Assembly: GCF_002292295.1 (NCBI RefSeq)
Contig: NZ_DBBS01000016.1
Location: 131,765 to 195,764 of the forward strand
DNA length: 64,000 nt
Origin: Sphingomonas sp. UBA978
GTDB lineage: Bacteria; Pseudomonadota; Alphaproteobacteria; Sphingomonadales; Sphingomonadaceae
Reading direction: 5' to 3'
Shown: positions 40,518 through 48,912 of the stretch, piece after piece
Layout: each line of letters begins with the position of its first letter
Numbering within the stretch: position 1 is the stretch's first letter
Translations under genes and position numbers: made by a program
The notes under the pieces: generated by a model
The model's input: the letters and a program-made list of their open reading frames with translations, nothing else
Told to the model about the DNA's origin: nothing
Databases searched by the model: none

Positions 40518-42110
40518 TCAGGGCACCAGCACCGTATCGACCGCCTCGGCCAGCGTCTCCGGGTAATCCAGCGTATAGTGCAGCCCGCGGCTTTCGTGCC
40601 GGTGCAGCGCGGACCGCACGATCAGTTCGGCGGTCTGGAGCAGGTTGCGCAGCTCGATCAGGTCGGGCGTGACGCGGAAATGGCCGTAATAGTCCGCGAC
40701 TTCGCCGGTCAGCATTTGGATACGGTGTTGCGCGCGCTCCAGCCGCTTCGTCGTGCGGACGATGCCGACGTAATTCCACATGAAGCGGCGGATCTCGGTC
40801 CAGTTCTGCTTGATGACGACCTCTTCGTCCGAATCGGTGACGCGGCTCTCGTCCCATGGGCGGATGACCGGCACCGGCGGCAGCGTGTCCCAATGCGCCG
40901 CGATATGATCCGCGCACGCCTCGCCGAAGACGAAGCATTCGAGCAGCGAGTTGGAGGCGAGGCGGTTGGCGCCGTGCAGCCCGCTTTCGGTGCATTCGCC
41001 GGCGGCATAGAGGCCGGGCAGGTCGGTGCGGCCGTCGCGGTCGATCACCACGCCGCCACAGGTGTAATGTTGCGCCGGCACGACCGGGATCGGCTGCGTC
41101 GTCATGTCGATGCCGAGGCCGAGCAGTTTGTCGTGGATGTTGGGGAAATGGCCCTTCACGAAGTCGGCGGGCATATGGCTGATGTCGAGATGGACGTAAT
41201 CGAGACCGTAGCGCTTGATCTCGGCATCGATCGCGCGCGCCACCACGTCGCGCGGCGCCAGCTCCATCCGCTCGGCGTCATAGTCCGACATGAACCGCCT
41301 GCCGGTCGCCGGGTTGACGAGCCGGCCGCCCTCGCCGCGCACCGCCTCGGTGATGAGGAAGTTCTTGACCTCGAGATTGTAAAGGCAGGTCGGGTGGAAC
41401 TGCATCATCTCCATGTTGGAGACGCGCGCACCCGCCCGCCACGCCATCGCGATGCCGTCGCCGGTCGCGCCGCGCGGGGCGGTGGAGAAGAGGTAGGTGC
41501 GACCCGCGCCGCCGGTGGCGAGGATGGTGGCCCGCGCGGTGTAGAGATTGACGCGGCCGGTGTTGCGATCGACCGCATAGACTCCCCAGACGTTGCCTGC
41601 GCCCGAATAGCGCTGCTCATGGCGGCTGGTGGCGAGGTCGATCGCGACCTGATCGGGGACCAAAGTGATGTTGGGATGCGCCTCCGCGGCGCGTTGCAGC
41701 GCCTCCTGCACCGCCCAGCCGGTCGCGTCGGCGACATGGACGATGCGGCGGTGCGAATGGCCGCCCTCGCGGGTGAGGTGGAGCGCTCCCTTGCCGTCGG
41801 TGCCCTCGGTGGCGAAGGGGACGCCGAGCTGCGTCAGCCGCTCGATCGCGGCGGGGGCGTTCTCGACCACGAATTCGACGATATCGCGGTCGTTGAGGCC
41901 CGCGCCGGCGACCATCGTATCCTCGACATGGTTGTCGAACGTGTCGCCCGGTTCGAGGACGGCGGCGATTCCCCCCTGCGCCCAGGCGGTCGACCCTTCG
42001 TTGAGCGCGCCCTTGGCGAGCACGGTGACGCGGAAACGGTCGGCGAGGTTGAGCGCCGCGGTCAGGCCGGCCGCACCCGAGCCGACGATGAGGACGTCGG
42101 TGTTGCTCAT
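40518..42110 (-). CDS. nadB: L-aspartate oxidase
   Basis: A 530-residue FAD enzyme that oxidises aspartate to iminoaspartate at the start of NAD synthesis. The N-terminal dinucleotide fold is VLIVGSGAAGLTAALNLA, and GSTAWAQGGIAAVLEPGDT is the family FAD-contact motif. Catalytic-type residues lie in HTCGGVVID and LHGANRLASNSLLE. It lies 24 bp downstream of an ABC ATPase gene on the same strand. nadA and nadC are not in the window. Confidence 0.97.
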   Translation of the reverse strand: MSNTDVLIVGSGAAGLTAALNLADRFRVTVLAKGALNEGSTAWAQGGIAAVLEPGDTFDNHVEDTMVAGAGLNDRDIVEFVVENAPAAIERLTQLGVPFATEGTDGKGALHLTREGGHSHRRIVHVADATGWAVQEALQRAAEAHPNITLVPDQVAIDLATSRHEQRYSGAGNVWGVYAVDRNTGRVNLYTARATILATGGAGRTYLFSTAPRGATGDGIAMAWRAGARVSNMEMMQFHPTCLYNLEVKNFLITEAVRGEGGRLVNPATGRRFMSDYDAERMELAPRDVVARAIDAEIKRYGLDYVHLDISHMPADFVKGHFPNIHDKLLGLGIDMTTQPIPVVPAQHYTCGGVVIDRDGRTDLPGLYAAGECTESGLHGANRLASNSLLECFVFGEACADHIAAHWDTLPPVPVIRPWDESRVTDSDEEVVIKQNWTEIRRFMWNYVGIVRTTKRLERAQHRIQMLTGEVADYYGHFRVTPDLIELRNLLQTAELIVRSALHRHESRGLHYTLDYPETLAEAVDTVLVP

Positions 42111-42134
42111 CGGCGCCCTCCCGTCCGGGAGGCG

Positions 42135-43058
42135 TCAGACATTGGACGCGCGCGTCAGGCTGAGGAACACGTCTTCCAGATCAGGTTCCTTCGTCGTCAC
42201 GTCGACGATCCCGAAGCCGTCGTGCTGCACCGCCGCCAGCACCTCGCCCGCGTTGACGCGGTCCTTGGCATAGGTGATCTCGAGCGTGCGGGCGCCCTTG
42301 AGAACGATCCTGCCGAAGCAGGCGTTGCTGGGCAGCGTCGCGACGTCGCGGTCAACGGTCACCGCGACGACCTTTTCCTGCGCCTTGCCGACCAGTTCGC
42401 GGGTCGGTTCGTTGGCGATCAGGCGGCCGTGGTTGATGATCGCGATCCGGTCGCACAATTCCTCGGCTTCCTCGAGGTAATGCGTGGTCAGCACGACCGT
42501 GACGCCGGCGCGGTTGAGGTCGCGGACATAGGCCCAGAGCTGCTGGCGCAATTCGATGTCGACGCCCGCGGTCGGTTCGTCGAGCACCAGCACCGGCGGC
42601 GAATGGACCATCGCCTTGGCCACCATCAGCCGCCGCTTCATGCCGCCCGACAGCGTGCGGGCATAAGCGTTGGCCTTGTCTTCGAGATGCACCGCGCGCA
42701 GCAGTTCGAGGCTGCGGCGTTCGGCCTTGGGCACGCCGTACAGCCCGGCCTGGATGTTGAGCGTCTCGATCGGGGTGAAGAAGGGATCGAACAGGATTTC
42801 CTGATTGACGATGCCGATCGACGCCTTGGCGTTGCGCGGATGCGCGTCGATGTCGAATCCCCAGATCTCGGCCTGTCCCTCGGTCTTGTTGACCAGCCCG
42901 GCGAGGATGTTGATGAGCGTCGACTTGCCGGCGCCGTTCGGGCCGAGCAGGCCGAAGATCTGGCCGCGCGGCACGTCGAAACTGACCCCGTCGAGCGCGC
43001 GCTTGCCGCCCTGATAGGTTTTGCAGAGGTTCTGGATGCGGATCGCGGCCTCGGTCAT
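42135..43058 (-). CDS. ABC-2-type ATP-binding protein
   Basis: A 307-residue ATPase subunit. Walker A is GPNGAGKST, the Q-loop lies in GIVNQEILFDPFFT, the signature is LSGGMKRRLMVAKA, Walker B is VLVLDEPTAGVD and the H-loop is TTHYLEEAEE. The C-terminal extension of about 90 residues is usual in ABC-2 exporter ATPases such as YadG-like proteins. No permease gene is adjacent, so its membrane partner must lie outside this window. Start ATG 43058. Confidence 0.93.
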   Translation of the reverse strand: MTEAAIRIQNLCKTYQGGKRALDGVSFDVPRGQIFGLLGPNGAGKSTLINILAGLVNKTEGQAEIWGFDIDAHPRNAKASIGIVNQEILFDPFFTPIETLNIQAGLYGVPKAERRSLELLRAVHLEDKANAYARTLSGGMKRRLMVAKAMVHSPPVLVLDEPTAGVDIELRQQLWAYVRDLNRAGVTVVLTTHYLEEAEELCDRIAIINHGRLIANEPTRELVGKAQEKVVAVTVDRDVATLPSNACFGRIVLKGARTLEITYAKDRVNAGEVLAAVQHDGFGIVDVTTKEPDLEDVFLSLTRASNV

Positions 43059-43167
43059 GGTCGCGGAATACGCCGATCTTTCCCGGGCGCAACACAATCC
43101 TCCCCCGATATCGCCCCCGCGCCGGGAAGGATTGAAGCGGGTGCCGGGCCTTGCTATCCGCAGCCGC

Positions 43168-43401
43168 ATGATCCCGCCGCCCGAAACCGTCCGCGTATCC
43201 CAGCGTCGCGTCGCCTGCGACGGCGCCACCGACATTCCCGGCGGTGCCGCGCTCGGCCATCCGCGGGTGTTCCTGCAGATCGACGAGGAAGGCTATGTCG
43301 ACTGCGGCTATTGCGACCGCCGCTTCGTGCTGATCGGCGGGCCGGCCGACGGCGTCGATCCATCCATGCTGCCCGATCATCCGGATGGCGCGAGCGTTTA
43401 A
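43168..43401 (+). CDS. zinc-finger domain protein (zf-CHCC, NDUFS6-like)
   Basis: A 77-residue protein with the zf-CHCC pattern: VACDG, then HPRVFLQIDEEG, then CGYCDRRFVL, that is Cys, His and a Cys-x-x-Cys pair that would bind one zinc ion. It resembles the NDUFS6 accessory subunit of complex I and small alphaproteobacterial homologues that have been implicated in complex I assembly. The ATG at 43168 starts MIPPPETVRV. It is followed by tldD after 18 bp on the same strand. Confidence 0.85.
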   Translation: MIPPPETVRVSQRRVACDGATDIPGGAALGHPRVFLQIDEEGYVDCGYCDRRFVLIGGPADGVDPSMLPDHPDGASV

Positions 43402-43419
43402 CGCGCCTATATTGGCGGG

Positions 43420-44850
43420 ATGACATCTGCAGCCGATCCCCGCTCGTTCCTGTACCGCGACCAGCTTTCGCCCGAGGCGGCGCTGCGCCTCACCGCCGAT
43501 GCGCTCGGCCGCGCCGATGACGGCGAACTCTACCTCCAGTACCGCAAGGCGGAGGCGTTCGGCTTCGACGACGGCCGGCTGAAGACCGCGAGCTACGACA
43601 CCAACGCCGGCTTCGGCCTGCGCGCGGTGTCGGGCGAGATGACCGCCTTCGCCCATGCCAACGAACTGTCCGAGGCGGCGATCCGCCGCGCGGGCGAAAC
43701 GATGGCGCTGATCGACCCGACGAGTGCGGCCAAGGCGCCGCCGCCGCAGGGCAACAACCGGCACCTCTATACCGACGCCGATCCGCTCGACCTGGTGCCG
43801 TTCGCCGACAAGGTGAACCTGTGCCAGACGATCGATGCGGCGGCGCGGGCGCGCGATCCGCGCGTGGCGCAGGTGTCGGTGGGGCTCAGCGGCACGTGGG
43901 GCGTGGTCGAGGTGGTGCGGCCGGACGGCTTCGTCGCCACCGACGTGCGGCCGCTGGTGCGGCTCAACATCCAGATCGTCGTCGAACAGAACGGCCGGCG
44001 CGAGACCGGGACGTTCGGGATCGGCGGGCGCTATCTCTACGACCGGCTGTTCGACCCGGCGGTGTGGAACCGCGGGATCGACGAGGCGCTGGCGCATGCC
44101 CTGGTCAACCTCGATTCGGTCGCCGCGCCGGCGGGCGAGATGACGGTGCTGCTCGGGCCGGGCTGGCCCGGGATCGTGCTGCACGAGGCGATCGGCCACG
44201 GGCTGGAGGGCGACTTCAACCGCAAGGGCACCAGCGCCTTCTCCGGCCGGATCGGCGAGCGGGTGGCGGCGCCGGGGGTGACGGTGGTCGACGACGGCTC
44301 GATCCAGGATCGCCGCGGCTCGCTGTCGATCGACGACGAGGGCACGCCGACCGGCGAGACGGTGCTGATCGAGGACGGCATCCTCAAGGGCTATATGCAG
44401 GACCGTCTCAACGCGCGGCTGATGGGCGTCGCGCCGACCGGCAACGGTCGCCGCGAAAGCTTCGCGCATGCGCCGATGCCGCGCATGACCAACACCTTCA
44501 TGAAGGGCGGCAAGGACGATCCCGCCGAACTGCTCGCCCGGGTGAAGCGCGGCATCTTCGCCAAGAGCTTCGGCGGCGGGCAGGTCGATATCGTGTCGGG
44601 CAAGTTCGTGTTTTCCTGCACCGAGGCCTATCTGATCGAGGACGGCCGCATCGGCGCGCCGATCAAGGGCGCGACGCTTATCGGCGACGGCCCGACGGTC
44701 CTGACCAAGGTCACCGGGATCGGCAACGATTTTGCGCTGGACGAGGGGATCGGCGTGTGCGGCAAGGGCGGGCAGAGCGTGCCGGCCGGCGTCGGCCAGC
44801 CGACATTGCTGGTGGACGGGCTGACGGTGGGTGGAACGGCGACGGCCTGA
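43420..44850 (+). CDS. tldD: metalloprotease TldD
   Basis: A 476-residue TldD subunit of the TldD-TldE heterodimeric zinc protease. The metal site is the HEAIGHGLEGDF motif near residues 250-260 (H-E-x-x-x-H), with the later third ligand Cys in FSCTEAYLIEDG. In E. coli the complex digests unfolded peptides, matures microcin B17 and degrades CcdA. The ending region GGTATA is short but usual. tldE is not visible here, so the partner is encoded elsewhere. Confidence 0.95.
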   Translation: MTSAADPRSFLYRDQLSPEAALRLTADALGRADDGELYLQYRKAEAFGFDDGRLKTASYDTNAGFGLRAVSGEMTAFAHANELSEAAIRRAGETMALIDPTSAAKAPPPQGNNRHLYTDADPLDLVPFADKVNLCQTIDAAARARDPRVAQVSVGLSGTWGVVEVVRPDGFVATDVRPLVRLNIQIVVEQNGRRETGTFGIGGRYLYDRLFDPAVWNRGIDEALAHALVNLDSVAAPAGEMTVLLGPGWPGIVLHEAIGHGLEGDFNRKGTSAFSGRIGERVAAPGVTVVDDGSIQDRRGSLSIDDEGTPTGETVLIEDGILKGYMQDRLNARLMGVAPTGNGRRESFAHAPMPRMTNTFMKGGKDDPAELLARVKRGIFAKSFGGGQVDIVSGKFVFSCTEAYLIEDGRIGAPIKGATLIGDGPTVLTKVTGIGNDFALDEGIGVCGKGGQSVPAGVGQPTLLVDGLTVGGTATA

Positions 44851-44873
44851 ACGCGGTAACGGAAGCATCTTTG

Positions 44874-45080
44874 ATGAGCCTCGTCGAACTCGGTCGCTAT
44901 GACCGCAATCTCGCCAACATCATCGTCGGGCGGCTCGATGCCGAAGGGCTGGATGCGATCGCCTTCGATGGCGGATCGAGCATCGCCGACGGCAGCTATC
45001 TGCTGATCCCGGTCCGCGTGATGGTGGACGAGGACGACCTGCCCGCTGCGCAGGCGATCGTCGCTGCTGCTGAAATTTGA
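44874..45080 (+). CDS. DUF2007-like small protein
   Basis: A 68-residue protein. MSLVELGRYDRNLANIIVGRLDAEGLDAIAFDGGSS leads into VRVMVDEDDLPAAQAIV, which is the pattern of the DUF2007 putative signal-transducing domain: an N-terminal helix, then a strand and a final helix with DLPAAQ. The function is unknown. The ATG at 44874 follows AACGGAAG. It begins 23 bp after tldD and probably shares its transcript. Confidence 0.82.
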   Translation: MSLVELGRYDRNLANIIVGRLDAEGLDAIAFDGGSSIADGSYLLIPVRVMVDEDDLPAAQAIVAAAEI

Positions 45081-45166
45081 GGCAGCCGCGCGCGGCTGCT
45101 CATTATTCTATCGTTAATCCGCGTTCCACCGCCGCACTCGCCCGCCGGACCGCGTCGTTTCGCGAA

Positions 45167-45181
45167 TGGCATGATCGTTGC
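45167..45181 (+). promoter_or_regulatory. sigma-54 promoter of glnK-amtB
   Basis: TGGCATGATCGTTGC agrees in spacing and sequence with the sigma-54 consensus TGGCACG-N4-TTGC, having the invariant GG and GC elements ten bases apart and one mismatch (T for C). It lies about 35 bp before the ATG of the PII gene. NtrC-activated transcription of glnK-amtB under nitrogen limitation is the established pattern in proteobacteria. Confidence 0.8.
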
Positions 45182-45214
45182 GAAGGGCCCTCTCGTACAA
45201 TCGAGGGGGCAGGG

Positions 45215-45553
45215 ATGAAGCTGGTCATTGCGATCATCAAGCCGTTCAAACTGGACGAGGTGAGGGAAGCGCTCACCACGTTGGGCGTGGCGGGGATGAC
45301 GGTTACCGAGGTCAAGGGGTTCGGCCGCCAGAAGGGCCAGACCGAAATCTATCGCGGCGCCGAATACAGCACCAACATGGTGCCCAAGATCAAGATCGAG
45401 GTGGTCTGCGCCGCCGATCTCGCCGACCGGGTGGTCGAGGCGGTTCAGGCGTCGGCGAACACCGGCGCGATCGGCGACGGCAAGATCTTCGTGCTCGACG
45501 TCGGCCAGGCGGTGCGGATCCGCACCGGCGAAACCGACGATTCGGCGCTCTGA
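45215..45553 (+). CDS. glnK: nitrogen regulatory protein P-II
   Basis: A 112-residue PII signal protein. The uridylylation-site T-loop is RGAEYSTNMVPK with Tyr51. MKLVIAIIKPFKLDEVREAL opens the protein and the C-terminal signature TGAIGDGKIFVLDV is intact. Being followed by amtB after 14 bp under a sigma-54 promoter makes it GlnK-type, sequestering AmtB when ammonium rises. The ATG has GGGGGCAGGG upstream. Confidence 0.96.
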   Translation: MKLVIAIIKPFKLDEVREALTTLGVAGMTVTEVKGFGRQKGQTEIYRGAEYSTNMVPKIKIEVVCAADLADRVVEAVQASANTGAIGDGKIFVLDVGQAVRIRTGETDDSAL

Positions 45554-45566
45554 GGGGGGAATAGGG

Positions 45567-46934
45567 ATGAAGCACGCTTTGAAGATCGCGGGCGCCGCGG
45601 GGCTGACCGCCCTGGCGTTCGCCGCCATGCCCGCCTGGGCGCAGGATGCCGCCCTGCAGGCGCCGCCGGCCGCGGCAGCACCCGTGGTGGCGACCGTCAA
45701 CAAGGGCGACACCGCCTGGATGATGACCTCCACCGTCCTCGTCATGATGATGATCCTGCCGGGTCTGGCATTGTTCTACGGCGGTCTCACCCGCTCGAAG
45801 AACATGCTGTCGACGATGACGCAGATCGGCGCGGTCGCGTGCCTCGCGATGCTGCTGTGGGTGATGTACGGCTACAGCCTCGCCTTCGGACCTGACCTGA
45901 CCAGCGGCTTCTCCAACGTCATCGGCAGCCTCGACAAGGCGTTCCTGAAGGGCGTGACGCCCGCATCGCAGGCGGCGACCTTCACCGCCGGGGTCGAGAT
46001 TCCCGAATATGTCTTCATCTGCTTCCAGATGACCTTCGCCGCGATCACCGTCGCGCTGGTGCTGGGATCGGTGGTCGAGCGGATGAAATTCTCCGCCGTC
46101 ATGGCCTTCGCCGCGGTGTGGCTGACGATCGTCTATTTCCCGATCGCGCACATGGTCTGGGCGTCGTCGGGCTTCTTCTTCAAGGCGGGCGCGCTCGACT
46201 TCGCCGGCGGCACCGTGGTGCACATCAACGCCGGCGTCTCGGCGCTGGTCGCCAGCATCATGCTCGGCAAGCGCATGGGCTATCCGACGACGCCGATGCC
46301 CCCGCATTCGCTGACGCTGACCGCGGTCGGCACCGGCCTGCTGTGGGTCGGCTGGTTCGGCTTCAACGCCGGCTCGGCGCTGGAGGCCAATGGCTCGGCG
46401 GGTCTGGCGATGATCAACACCTTCGTCGCCACAGCATCGGGCGCGCTGTTCTGGATGCTGGCGGAGCGCCTGCGCGGTCACAAGGGGTCGGCGCTGGGCT
46501 TCTGCTCGGGCATCGTGGCGGGCCTCGTCGCGGTGACGCCGGCGGCCGGCAACTCGGGTCCGTTCGGCGCGATCGTGCTGGGTGCGGTCGCCTCGCTGGT
46601 CTGCTTCTTCGCCGTCTCGGTGCTCAAGCCGAAGCTCGGCTATGACGATGCGCTCGACGCCTTCGGTGTCCACGGCATCGGCGGTATGGTCGGCGCGATC
46701 GGCACCGGCATCGTCTATGCCCCGTCGCTCGGCGGGCCGGGCGCGGCGGACTATGCGATGGGCGCCAAGCTGCTCGTCCAGGTCGAGGCGGTGGTCGTCA
46801 CCACCATCTGGGCGACGATCGGCACCGTCATCGCGATCCTGATCGCCAAGGCGCTTACCGGCCTGCGGGTCGCTCCCGAAGTCGAGCAGGAAGGCCTCGA
46901 CCTCGGCGAGCACGGCGAGCGCGCCTACAACTGA
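45567..46934 (+). CDS. amtB: ammonium transporter
   Basis: A 455-residue AmtB/Rh channel protein with a cleavable signal peptide (AGLTALAFAAMPAWAQD) and eleven membrane segments. Landmarks include the pore and gate region with TAWMMTSTVLVMMMILPG and GLALFYGGLTRSKN, the His pair in AGGTVVHINAGVSAL and YDDALDAFGVHGIGGM, and the C-terminal tail with EQEGLDLGEHGE used for PII binding. It forms a unit with glnK. A strong terminator follows. Confidence 0.97.
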   Translation: MKHALKIAGAAGLTALAFAAMPAWAQDAALQAPPAAAAPVVATVNKGDTAWMMTSTVLVMMMILPGLALFYGGLTRSKNMLSTMTQIGAVACLAMLLWVMYGYSLAFGPDLTSGFSNVIGSLDKAFLKGVTPASQAATFTAGVEIPEYVFICFQMTFAAITVALVLGSVVERMKFSAVMAFAAVWLTIVYFPIAHMVWASSGFFFKAGALDFAGGTVVHINAGVSALVASIMLGKRMGYPTTPMPPHSLTLTAVGTGLLWVGWFGFNAGSALEANGSAGLAMINTFVATASGALFWMLAERLRGHKGSALGFCSGIVAGLVAVTPAAGNSGPFGAIVLGAVASLVCFFAVSVLKPKLGYDDALDAFGVHGIGGMVGAIGTGIVYAPSLGGPGAADYAMGAKLLVQVEAVVVTTIWATIGTVIAILIAKALTGLRVAPEVEQEGLDLGEHGERAYN

Positions 46935-47000
46935 TCCTCTGATCGGGCGCGGGGGCAGCAGACCCCCGCCCCCCACGACGTTCCTCCTGCGGACGACCTC

Positions 47001-47032
47001 GACCCGGTACGGCGACGTACCGGGTCTTTTTT
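47001..47032 (+). terminator. Rho-independent terminator after amtB
   Basis: GACCCGGTAC pairs perfectly with GTACCGGGTC across a six-base loop, followed by six or seven T residues. Confidence 0.92.
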
Positions 47033-47351
47033 GTCGGGTTCACACGAAGGCGCGAAGACGCGACGTATCGCGTCCTGGACAGGCATGGCCTGCCTTTATC
47101 GCAGCGGGGGGGCGAGCGGGCGGGCGGCGCAGCTACGCCACCTCTTCGCGTCGTCGCGGCTTCGCGCGAATCAGGTTTGCGCGCAGAGGCGCGGACGGTG
47201 CAGAGATGCTACGCCTCGGAACCGATCGCCCCGGTACGAACGCGCAAAATATACGAGGCGGAGCAACTATTGCTCCCCTCTGCGTTCTCCGCGCCTCTGT
47301 GCGAACGCGTTCAAGACGCTGCGCGCACGACTCCCGAGGTGCGGGAGGTTC
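47033..47351. other. gene-free stretch with dispersed palindromic repeats
   Basis: A gap of about 320 bp between amtB and ribH holds no supported gene. It contains a repeat with inverted arms around 47175-47205 (GCGCAGAGGCGCGGA-type) and 47278-47306. The same element occurs at 51792-51875. A stretch near 47045-47062 (GAAGGCGCGAAGACGCG) looks like a fragment of the same family. Confidence 0.6.
47175..47306. repeat. dispersed inverted-repeat element, copy A
   Basis: The left arm GCGCGCAGAGGCGCGGACGG (47178-47197) and the right arm CCGCGCCTCTGTGCGAAC (47289-47306) are inverted with respect to each other, with about 90 bp between. Copy B at 51792-51875 shares both arms but has a different, shorter centre. 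Confidence 0.7.
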
Positions 47352-47771
47352 TCAGCCCAACCGTTCGCGCAGGGCGAGCATTGCCAGCGCCGCTTGCGCC
47401 GCGCCGCCGCCCTTGTCGAGCTGCGCCGGGTCGGCGCGCACGATCGCCTGCGCCTCGTTCTCGGTGGTCAGGATACCGTTGCCGATCGCGAGCCCGTCCA
47501 GCGTCAGCGCCATGATCCCGCGCGCGCTTTCGTTGGAGACGATCTCGAAATGATAGGTCTCGCCGCGGATCACCACGCCCAATGCGACGAAGGCGTCGTA
47601 GCGGTCGCTGTCCGCGGCCAGCGCAATCGCGCCCGGCACCTCGAGCGCACCCGGCACCGTCACCGTATCGTGGCTATGGCCCGCCGCCTCGATCGCGGCG
47701 CGGGCGCCGGCGACGAGCATGTCGTTGAGATGGTCGTAGAAGCGCGCTTCGACGATCAGTACGTGTGCCAT
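47352..47771 (-). CDS. ribH: 6,7-dimethyl-8-ribityllumazine synthase
   Basis: A 139-residue lumazine synthase, the penultimate step of riboflavin synthesis. Blocks seen are VPGALEVPGAIALAA, FVALGVVIRGETYHFEIV with the catalytic His, and GIMALTLDGLAIGNGILT. Length and motifs fit the icosahedral or pentameric type. Its ATG is one base from the ribBX stop, so it ends the rib operon running leftward from 50870. Confidence 0.95.
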   Translation of the reverse strand: MAHVLIVEARFYDHLNDMLVAGARAAIEAAGHSHDTVTVPGALEVPGAIALAADSDRYDAFVALGVVIRGETYHFEIVSNESARGIMALTLDGLAIGNGILTTENEAQAIVRADPAQLDKGGGAAQAALAMLALRERLG

Positions 47772-47772
47772 G

Positions 47773-48912
47773 TCAGCCCTCCGTCTCGATCGCGCGCTCG
47801 CCGACGATCGACAGGCCGTAGCCGTCGAGGCCGACGAGCGTGTGGTGGGTGTTGGTGAGCAGCACCATTTCCTCGACGCCGAGTTCGGTCAGGATCATCG
47901 CGCCGACGCCATAGTCGCGCAATTCCTCCATATCCTCCTTCGGCAGCGTGCCTGCCTTCGCCTGCAGCGCGACGGTGAACTGGTCGACGCGCGGGCGGTT
48001 GATGACGACGATCACGCCGGCACCTTCCGCAGCGATGATCTCCATCGACCGGCGCAGCAGGCCGGCGCGATCGCCTCCCTCGCCGAAGATGTCGGCGAAG
48101 GGCGACAGCGCGTGCATGCGGACCAGCGTCGGCTTGCTCGGGTCGACCTTGCCCTTGACCAGCGCGATCTGCTCGGTCCCGGTCGCCTTGTTCCAATAGG
48201 TCAGCGCGGTCCATTCGCCGCCCCAGTCGCTGACGAAGCGCGCCTCGGCCCGCTTCTCGACGAGATGGTCGTAGCGGCGGCGATAGGCGATCAGGTCGCG
48301 GATCGTACCGATCCTGAGATTGTGGAACTGCGCGAAGGTGACGAGGTCGTCGAGCCGCGCCATCGTCCCGTCCTCGTTCATGATCTCGCAGATCACGCCC
48401 GAGGGATTGAGGCCGGCAAGCCGCGACACGTCCACCGCCGCCTCGGTATGGCCGGTGCGCACCAGCACGCCGCCGTCGCGGGCGACCAGCGGGAAGACAT
48501 GGCCCGGCGTCACGATCTCGTCGGGCGACTTGGACGAATCGATCGCCACCGCGACGGTGCGCGCGCGGTCGGCGGCGGAGATGCCCGTCGTCACGCCGTC
48601 GCGCGCCTCGATCGAGGTGGTGAAGGCGGTCTCGTAGCGCGTGCCGTTGTTGCGGCTCATCAGCGACAGGCCGAGCTCGTCGACGCGCTTGCGGGTCAGC
48701 GCGAGGCAGACCAGCCCGCGGCCGTGTTTGGCCATGAAGTTGATCTTCTCGGGCGTCGCCATCTGCGCGGGGATGACGAGGTCGCCCTCGTTCTCGCGAT
48801 CCTCGTCGTCGACCAGGATGAACATGCGGCCGTTGCGCGCCTCGTCGATGATCTCTTCGGGCGACGACAGGAAGGCGTGGCGGATGCGCCCGAGTTCGGA
48901 CCCCTTAGACAT
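47773..48912 (-). CDS. ribB: 3,4-dihydroxy-2-butanone-4-phosphate synthase with degenerate GTP cyclohydrolase II domain (RibBX)
   Basis: A 379-residue fusion. The N-terminal DHBP synthase (about 20-215) has intact catalytic motifs DDEDRENEGD and RTGHTEAAVDV. The C-terminal half is GCHII-like, but the zinc-ligand cysteines of genuine RibA (in the SECLTGD and RCDCG regions) are missing: VRMHALSPFADIFGEGGDR appears instead. So the second activity is probably lost, and a separate ribA is needed elsewhere, as in other alphaproteobacteria with RibBX. The gene overlaps ribE by eight bases. The ATG at 48912 begins MSKGSELGR. Confidence 0.93.
   Translation of the reverse strand: MSKGSELGRIRHAFLSSPEEIIDEARNGRMFILVDDEDRENEGDLVIPAQMATPEKINFMAKHGRGLVCLALTRKRVDELGLSLMSRNNGTRYETAFTTSIEARDGVTTGISAADRARTVAVAIDSSKSPDEIVTPGHVFPLVARDGGVLVRTGHTEAAVDVSRLAGLNPSGVICEIMNEDGTMARLDDLVTFAQFHNLRIGTIRDLIAYRRRYDHLVEKRAEARFVSDWGGEWTALTYWNKATGTEQIALVKGKVDPSKPTLVRMHALSPFADIFGEGGDRAGLLRRSMEIIAAEGAGVIVVINRPRVDQFTVALQAKAGTLPKEDMEELRDYGVGAMILTELGVEEMVLLTNTHHTLVGLDGYGLSIVGERAIETEG

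Noticed and set aside
40494..43520. Long plus-strand open frame opposite nadB and the ABC ATPase
   Set aside because: Antisense shadow; the minus-strand proteins carry all expected motifs.
47033..47351. tRNA or CRISPR in the repeat-rich gap
   Set aside because: The repeats are inverted arms of one element, not evenly spaced direct repeats, and no cloverleaf or TPsiC-like sequence is visible.
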